The notes beneath the pieces were generated by a model that worked only from the letters and a program-made list of their open reading frames with translations, was not told the origin of the DNA and ran no database searches. A program made the translations under genes and the position numbers. A stretch of 64,000 bases of DNA, taken from contig CAVRRZ010000001.1 of NCBI GenBank assembly GCA_963723745.1, forward strand, positions 558,001 to 622,000, read 5' to 3'. Position 1 is the first letter of the stretch. Every line of letters starts with the position of its first letter. This stretch comes from CAVRRZ01 sp963723745. GTDB lineage: Bacteria > Actinomycetota > Actinomycetes > Mycobacteriales > Geodermatophilaceae. Shown here one piece after another: positions 59,230 through 64,000 of the stretch.

Positions 59230-60631
59230 TCAGCTGGCGGGGCTGACGCTGCTCATGTTGAAGTCCGGGATCCGCAGGGCGGGCATCGCGGCGCGGGTGA
59301 ACCAGTCGTTCCACTCGCGCGGCAGCGTGCGCTCGGTGCGGCCGGCCTGCACCGTGCGGGCGAGCAGGTCGACCGGCGACTCGTTGAACCGGAAGTTGTT
59401 CACCGCGCCGGCGACCTCGCCGTCCTCGACGAGGAAGACGCCGTCGCGGGTCAGTCCGGTGAGCAGCAGCGTCTGCGGGTCGACCTCGCGGATGTACCAG
59501 AGGGTCGTCAGCAGCAGGCCCCGGTTCGGTCGCGGCGATCATCTCGTCGGTCGACGCGGTGGCGGTCGGATCCTCGAGGATCAGGTTGTCGACGGCGGCG
59601 GTGGCCGGCGCCGTCGTCCGCAGGGCCCATGCGCGGGGGCGGATCAGGTTGGCCAGCACGCCGTCGGCGATCCACGTCACCGCGGGTGTCGCCATGCCGT
59701 TGTCGAACACCGACGCCGATGGCCGACGAGCCGCTGACCACCTCGAACGGCGCGCACTCGAGGCCCGGGCGCGAACGGGTCGCTGCGCAGCGTCAGCGGA
59801 AGGGCCGCCAGCCGCTCGCCGACGCGGTTGCCGCCGCCCGGCCTGGCGAAGACGTTGCGACCTTCGTCGGCGTCGCGGGCCTCCATCGTCCAGTAGAGGT
59901 AGATCATCAGGTCGGCTACGGCCGACGGCGGCAGCACCGTCTCGTACCGGCCGGCCGGCAGCTCGATGCGCCGCTGCGACCAGCCGAACCTTCGGTCGAC
60001 GTCGGCGGCGAGGTCGGCCACGGACACGTCGCGGAAGTCGCGGGTGCCGGTGCCGGCCCACACCGAGCGGCCGAAGTCCGGGCTCTTGCCGTTGAGCTCC
60101 ACCCGGCCCGTGGGCTGGTCGTGCCGCAGCCGAAGGCCGGTCGAGCTGCCGAGGTAGATCGTCTCCATGCGGTGCTCGGCGAAGCCGAACAGCAACTCGC
60201 CCGCGGTCGCGGGCCTCGCCGAACGCCTGCCCGAGCGCCGGCGCGAAGTCGGCGAACACCTCGATCGAGGTCTCCGCCGGGCCGGCGTCCCAGTCGCCGC
60301 TGCCATCGGGCGCCCCGCCGTCGGGAACGGGGCCGATCAGCGGCATCGCGTCCTCGGCCGGTCCCGCGTCGCGGGCGGCCTGCTCGCTGGCCGCGACCAG
60401 CTCGGCGACGTCGGGCGTGCCCGAGCGGGTCACGGTGCCCGACGGCCATGCCGGCACCGCCGTCGACGAAGGAGATGACGACGACGCGACGCGAGCGCAT
60501 CGTGCCGTTGGTGGTCAGGCTGTTGCTCGCCCAGCGCAGGTTGGCTCTCCGAGCCCTCGACGACGAACGTGACCTGGCCGTCGACGGTCGAGGCGGCCAG
60601 CGCCTGCTCGACCAGCTCCTGGCGGGCTCAT
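59230..60631 (-). pseudogene. tldE: TldE/PmbA-like metallopeptidase subunit, multiple frameshifts
   Basis: The second subunit of the TldD-TldE protease, which trims unfolded peptides and matures certain ribosomally made peptides. The ATG overlaps the tldD stop as ATGA. Scattered frames give RQELVEQALA at the start, FADFAPALGQAF, GELLFGFAEHRMETIYLGSS, TGLRLRHDQPTGRVELNGKS, RYETVLPPSAVADLMIYLYW, then NLILEDPTATAS and finally SPVDLLARTVQAGRTERTLP, ending FNMSSVSPAS. The family lacks the zinc motif, as here. At least five single-base shifts are needed. Gene order tldD-tldE is standard in actinobacteria. Confidence 0.8.
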
Positions 60632-62145
60632 CGGCCGCCCTCCTGCACGGTGTTGAGGACGTTGACCTGTCTCGAACAGGGCCGTCGGGCAGCCGTGGCT
60701 GACCGGCGCCACCTGGCCGGGCTGGGCCTTGCCGCAGTTGAAGGCGCCGCCGAGCACGTAGGTCTGCGGGCCGCCCACGCGCGGCCATCGAGCCCCAGAA
60801 GTCGGTCGTCGTCGCCTGGTAGGCGACGTCGCGCAACTGCCCGGCGAGCCGGCCGCCCTCGATCCGGTAGAAGCGCTGGCCGGTGAACTGGAAGTTGTAG
60901 CGCTGCATGTCGATCGACCAGCTCTTGTCGCCGACGACGTAGATGCCGCGCTCGACCCCGGCGATGATCTCGTCGGTCGACGGCCCGTCGGGAGCCGGCT
61001 GCAGCGACACGTTGGCCATGCGCTGCAGCGGCACGTGCCCCGACGAGTCGGCGAACGCGCACCCGTTGGACCGCGGCAGGCCGCGCAGCCGGGCCATGTT
61101 CCGGTCGACCTGGTAGCCGACCAGCACGCCGTCCTTCACGATGTCCCACTGCTGGCCGGCGACGCCCTCGTCGTCCCAGCCGACGCTGGACAGGCCGTGA
61201 GGGGCGGTGCGGTCGCCGGTGACGTTCATGACCGGCGACCCGTACCGCAGCGTGCCGAGCTTGTCGACGGTCGCGAACGAGGTGCCCGCGTACGCGGCCT
61301 CGTAGCCCAGCGCACGGTCGAGCTCGGTGGCGTGCCCGACCGACTCGTGGATGGTGAGCCACAGGTTGGACGGGTCGATCGACCAGGTCGTAGCGGCCGG
61401 GCTCGACCGACGGCGCCTTGGTCTTCTCCCTCAGCAGCTCGGGGATCTCGGCGAGCTCGGCGTCCCAGTCCCAGCCGGTGCCGGTCAGGTACTCCCAGCC
61501 ACGGCCCGCCGGCGGGGCGAGGGTTCGCATGCTCTCGAAGGCACCGGTCGCGCGGTCGACGGTGAGCGCGGTCAGGTCGGGGTTGATCCGCACGCGCTGC
61601 TGCGTCGTCCGGGTGCCGGCGGTGTCGGCGTAGTACTTCAGCTCCTTGACCGCCATGCACGAGGTCTCGACGTGCTCGACGCCGTCGGCGGCCATCAGCC
61701 GTTCGGACAGCTCGGTGAGCAGGCCGGTCTTGTCGGCGTCGGGCACGTCGAACGGGTCGACGTCGTAGTCGGACACCCACGCGCCCTGGTGCACCGGCTC
61801 GGGCGCGAGCTCCACCCGGTCGCTGTTGATGGCCGCCGACACGCGGGCCACGGCCACGGCCTGCTCCGCCAGCCGAACGGCTTCGGCGGCGGTGAGGACG
61901 ACCCCGGCGGCGAAGCCCCAGGTGCCCTCGTGCACCACCCGCACGGCCAGGCCGAGGTCCTCGGCGTCGGACAACGCCTCGAGCCGGGCGTCGCGCAGCC
62001 GGATCGACTGCGTGCGGATCCGCTCCACCCGCAGGTCGGCGTGCTCGCAGCCGAGGTCGACCGCGCGAGTCAGCGCCGCGTCGGCGAGCGCGGACAGCGG
62101 CAGGGCGAGGAAGGACTCGTCGACGGAGCGGGTTCCGGGCGGCAC
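60628..62145 (-). pseudogene. tldD: TldD-like zinc metallopeptidase, three frameshifts
   Basis: The catalytic subunit of TldD-TldE. The zinc motif HExxxH is clear: LTIHESVGHATELDRALGYE. Other blocks are the N-terminal DLGCEHADLRVERIRTQSIR, WGFAAGVVLTAAEAVRLAEQ, GLVGYQVDRNMARLRGLPRS-like segment, FYRIEGGRLAGQLRDVAYQA and the Cys-containing FNCGKAQPGQVAPVSHGCP, ending VNVLNTVQEGGR. About 253 codons from GTG 62145 are uninterrupted; single-base shifts occur near 61385, 60782 and 60669. The length, about 505 residues, is normal for the family. Translation is coupled to tldE. Confidence 0.85.
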
Positions 62146-62212
62146 CCCGCCTGTCTACCAGCGTGCGGAAGCGGGAGCGCAGGCGTCCTGTCCTCCCGCG
62201 CTCCCCGGCGGC

Positions 62213-62698
62213 TCACAGGGTGGTCAGCAGCTCGTCGAGCTTCTCGTAGCCCTCGGTCACGCCGACCTCCATGCCGCTGGCCACGAACGCGTCGCGACCC
62301 TCGAAGGAGTCGACCAGCGAGGTCGAGGTGAGCCGGGTGCGGCCGTTCCCGAGGTCCTCCACGACGATCCGTTCCAGGGCGACGTCGTCGGGCATGCCCT
62401 CGAAGGCGAACGTCTGGACGATGACCTCGTTCGCGCGCACCTCGTGGAAGACGCCGTTGAACCCGTAGTCCTCGCCGTCTTGCGACATCACGTAGCGGTA
62501 CGAGCCACCGGTGCGGCAGTCGTGACGATCGATCCGGATCTGCATCCCCCTGGGCCCGGTCCACCGGGCGAACAACGCGGGGTCGACGTGTGCTCGGAAC
62601 ACCTTCTCTGGGGGCGCGTCGAACTCGCGCACGATCCTGACGAGCGGGACGTCGGGGTCGGCGACGATCCGGGTCTCGCGGTGGGCGGTGCTGGTCAT
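62213..62698 (-). CDS. SRPBCC/AHSA1-type protein partnered with ArsR
   Basis: An intact 161-residue AHSA1-family protein: IVREFDAPPEKVFRAHVDPA opens the fold, with WTGPRGMQIRIDRHDCRTGG, YRYVMSQDGEDYGFNGVFHE and FEGMPDDVALERIVVEDLGN following, and a C-terminal helix GVTEGYEKLDELLTTL. The ATG overlaps the ArsR stop (ATGA), forming the common ArsR-SRPBCC cassette in which the regulator controls the pair. It is the only frame-clean complete gene between 54.9 and 63.4 kb. The ligand is unknown. Confidence 0.9.
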   Translation of the reverse strand: MTSTAHRETRIVADPDVPLVRIVREFDAPPEKVFRAHVDPALFARWTGPRGMQIRIDRHDCRTGGSYRYVMSQDGEDYGFNGVFHEVRANEVIVQTFAFEGMPDDVALERIVVEDLGNGRTRLTSTSLVDSFEGRDAFVASGMEVGVTEGYEKLDELLTTL

Positions 62699-63050
62699 GA
62701 CGGTTGTCCTCTCTCGGGTGGCGGGTCGTCCGGCATGGCGCGCAGGACATCGTCGAGACGGCGGTAGCGGTCCTCGGCCTGCCGGCGGTACCGCTCGAGC
62801 CATCTGGTCATGAGGTCGAACACCTCCGCCTCGAGGTGGACCGGGCGACGTTGGCCGTCGCGGCTGCGGGTCACCAGGCCGGCGTCCTCGAGCACCTTCA
62901 GGTGCTTGGACACCGCCTGGACGGTCACGTCGTAGGGCGCGGCGAGCTCGTTGACCCTGCGTCGGCGACCGCGAGCCGCGCCACGATGTCCCGCCGGGTG
63001 GGGTCGGCGAGCGCCGAGAACACCCGGGAGAGCGGGTCCGCCGCCGCCAT
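62695..63050 (-). pseudogene. ArsR-family regulator, one frameshift
   Basis: A winged-helix repressor of about 118 residues. The start MAAADPLSRVFSALADPTRR and DIVARLAVADA are the conserved ArsR/SRPBCC-associated opening, and after a one-base change near 62955 the protein continues RVNELAAPYDVTVQAVSKHL, KVLEDAGLVTRSRDGQRRPV and WLERYRRQAEDRYRRLDDVL. The two frames join at the loop before the recognition helix. Without repair no DNA-binding protein would be made. The two CAACC-N4-GGTTG palindromes upstream are its probable operators. Confidence 0.82.
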
Positions 63051-63068
63051 GGTCGCGTCCTCCTTGTT

Positions 63069-63130
63069 CAACCTTTCGGTTGCAGAAGACGCTAGGCCCT
63101 GGAGGGAGGCGTGGTCAACCGTCTGGTTGA
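63069..63130. promoter_or_regulatory. Two ArsR-type operators CAACC-N4-GGTTG
   Basis: CAACCTTTCGGTTG (63069-63082) and TCAACCGTCTGGTTGA (63115-63130) lie upstream of the ArsR start, centres 47 bp apart. The same symmetry is known for ArsR regulators paired with SRPBCC genes. The second lies just 7 bases from the stop of the amidohydrolase gene. Confidence 0.6.
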
Positions 63131-63136
63131 AAAGAG

Positions 63137-64000
63137 TCAGCCGACGGCGAGCCGGGCCGCACGGACGGCGACCTCGGCCCGCAGCGCGCCGACGTCCACG
63201 GTGGTGCAGGCACCGTCCACGACGACCTGCCGGCCGCCGACCCAGACATCGCGCACGTGCCGGGTGACCCCCGACCAGACCAGGTGGGCTGACCAGGTCG
63301 CCCGGTGCGAGCACCGGCTCGAAGCGCCAGGTCGCCGGTGTCGACGTGCACCAGGTCGGCCCGCCGTCCGGCGGCCAGCTGCCCGAGGTCCGGCCGGCCG
63401 ATCGCGTCGGCCGAGGCGCCCGTGGCCAGCCACAGCGCCTCACCGGCCGATCAGGGCGGTCGCCGATCGCGTGCCGACAGCCGGGCGAGCTGGGCCGCGA
63501 GCCGGGCGTCGGCGAGCAGGTCCAGCCCGTCGTTGGACGCCGGCCCGTCGGTGCCCAGGCCCACCCGGATGCCCCGGTCGAGCATGTCGCGCAGCCGCGC
63601 GGTGCCACTGGCCAGCTTCGCGTTGCTGGCCGGGCAGTGCGCGACCGCGACGTCGTACTCCTGCCAGAGCTCGAGGTCGCCGTCGTCCATGTGCACGCAG
63701 TGCGCCGCCAGCACCCGGCCGCCCAGGACGTCGTGCGCCGCGAGCAGCTGCGGCACCGAGGCGCCGTGCCGGTCGAGCAGGTCGGCACCCTCGGTCGCGG
63801 TCTCGGCGACGTGCAGGTGCAGGAGCAGGTCGTGCTCGCGCGCCGCCCGCCCGGCGGCGCCCAGCACCGCCAGCGGCACGGTGTAGGCCGCGTGCGGCCC
63901 CAGCCCGAACTCGACCAGGCCGTCGGAGGGCGCTCCGGCCGCCAGCGCCACCGCCGACCCGAGCTGCTCCGCCAGCGGCGGCATGCCCGGCAGGGGCAGC
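63137..64000 (-). pseudogene. Amidohydrolase (MtaD/8-oxoguanine-deaminase-like), 5' end outside window, frameshifted
   Basis: A zinc-dependent deaminase of the amidohydrolase superfamily. The clean part (63451-64000) has HDLLLHLHVAETATEGADLL, LGGRVLAAHCVHMDDGDLEL, VAHCPASNAKLASGTARL and GIRVGLGTDGPASNDGLDLL, giving the metal and catalytic His/Asp set of the 5-methylthioadenosine/S-adenosylhomocysteine or 8-oxoguanine deaminase branch. Downstream pieces, ATGASADAIGRPDLGQLAAG, PVLAPGDLVS and HVRDVWVGGRQVVVDGACTT, lie in other frames, with shifts near 63455, 63322 and 63293. The N-terminal HxH metal motif lies beyond the window, so substrate cannot be settled. Confidence 0.78.

Noticed and set aside
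54880..63460. Programmed frameshifting or a pseudogene island of biological origin
   Set aside because: Breaks are too many, hit unrelated genes equally, lack slippery motifs and leave catalytic motifs intact; sequence error explains them better.

Overview
The window is 64 kb of very GC-rich DNA with strong third-position G/C codon bias, many GTG starts, GTGA/ATGA stop-start overlaps and dense gene packing on both strands. Gene content is actinobacterial: a Corynebacterium-like ptsI / fruR-fruK-fruA-ptsH cluster, GTP-type PEP carboxykinase, a FadE5-like acyl-CoA dehydrogenase, an acVLRF1 release-factor paralogue, a mycothiol-dependent-nitroreductase relative, a PtpB-like phosphatase and a DUF3817 protein. 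The overall flavour suggests the Geodermatophilaceae (Blastococcus, Geodermatophilus, Modestobacter), but that is an inference from content, not a marker-gene result. It reads as ordinary chromosome: no rRNA, tRNA, CRISPR array, phage, integrase or transposase was seen.

Layout. 0-11.5 kb: the tail of a NarL-type response regulator, a type III polyketide synthase with a partner methyltransferase, a PfkB sugar kinase, a TetR regulator, a LapA-like membrane protein, a FadE5-like dehydrogenase behind a phased double operator, a tyrosine phosphatase and a large GGDEF protein. 12-18.3 kb: all proteins needed for fructose PTS uptake (EI, FruR, 1-phosphofructokinase, EII-ABC, HPr). 18.3-25.9 kb: a two-component system divergent from a duplicated PepSY-like protein, then branched-chain 2-oxoacid dehydrogenase E2/E1beta/E1alpha divergent from an Lrp-type regulator. 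26-43.8 kb: hydrolase, NlpC/P60 endopeptidase, FAD oxidoreductase, YihY membrane protein, acVLRF1, three MFS carriers, an orphan TctC-like binding protein, PEP carboxykinase, FKBP, VOC protein and a second acyl-CoA dehydrogenase. 44-54.3 kb: GH15 glycosidase coupled to a glucose-6-phosphate dehydrogenase, a PadR-HAAS pair, a DsbA-fold oxidoreductase with a changed active site, EamA and BCCT transporters, and an MscS channel.

From about 54.88 kb to 63.46 kb nearly every gene is broken by single-base insertions or deletions (carbonic-anhydrase-like, NAD(P)H-hydrate dehydratase, histidine phosphatase, YdeI-like, second NlpC/P60, TldE, TldD, ArsR, amidohydrolase), although the preceding 54 kb holds about 50 clean genes. 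Codon bias and catalytic motifs survive between the breaks, so uncorrected sequence error is more likely than gene decay; these entries are typed as pseudogenes because that is what the sequence as given shows.

The least expected layer is a set of dispersed palindromes: three copies of a 22-bp TGGCCA-centred palindrome (one read through in-frame inside bkdC), two oppositely oriented copies of a roughly 74-bp TGATCATCGTC element, two copies of a nested terminator-like hairpin, a perfect 32-bp inverted repeat, and an imperfect palindrome abutting a possible helicase remnant. These may be genome-wide repeat families and could not be searched here.
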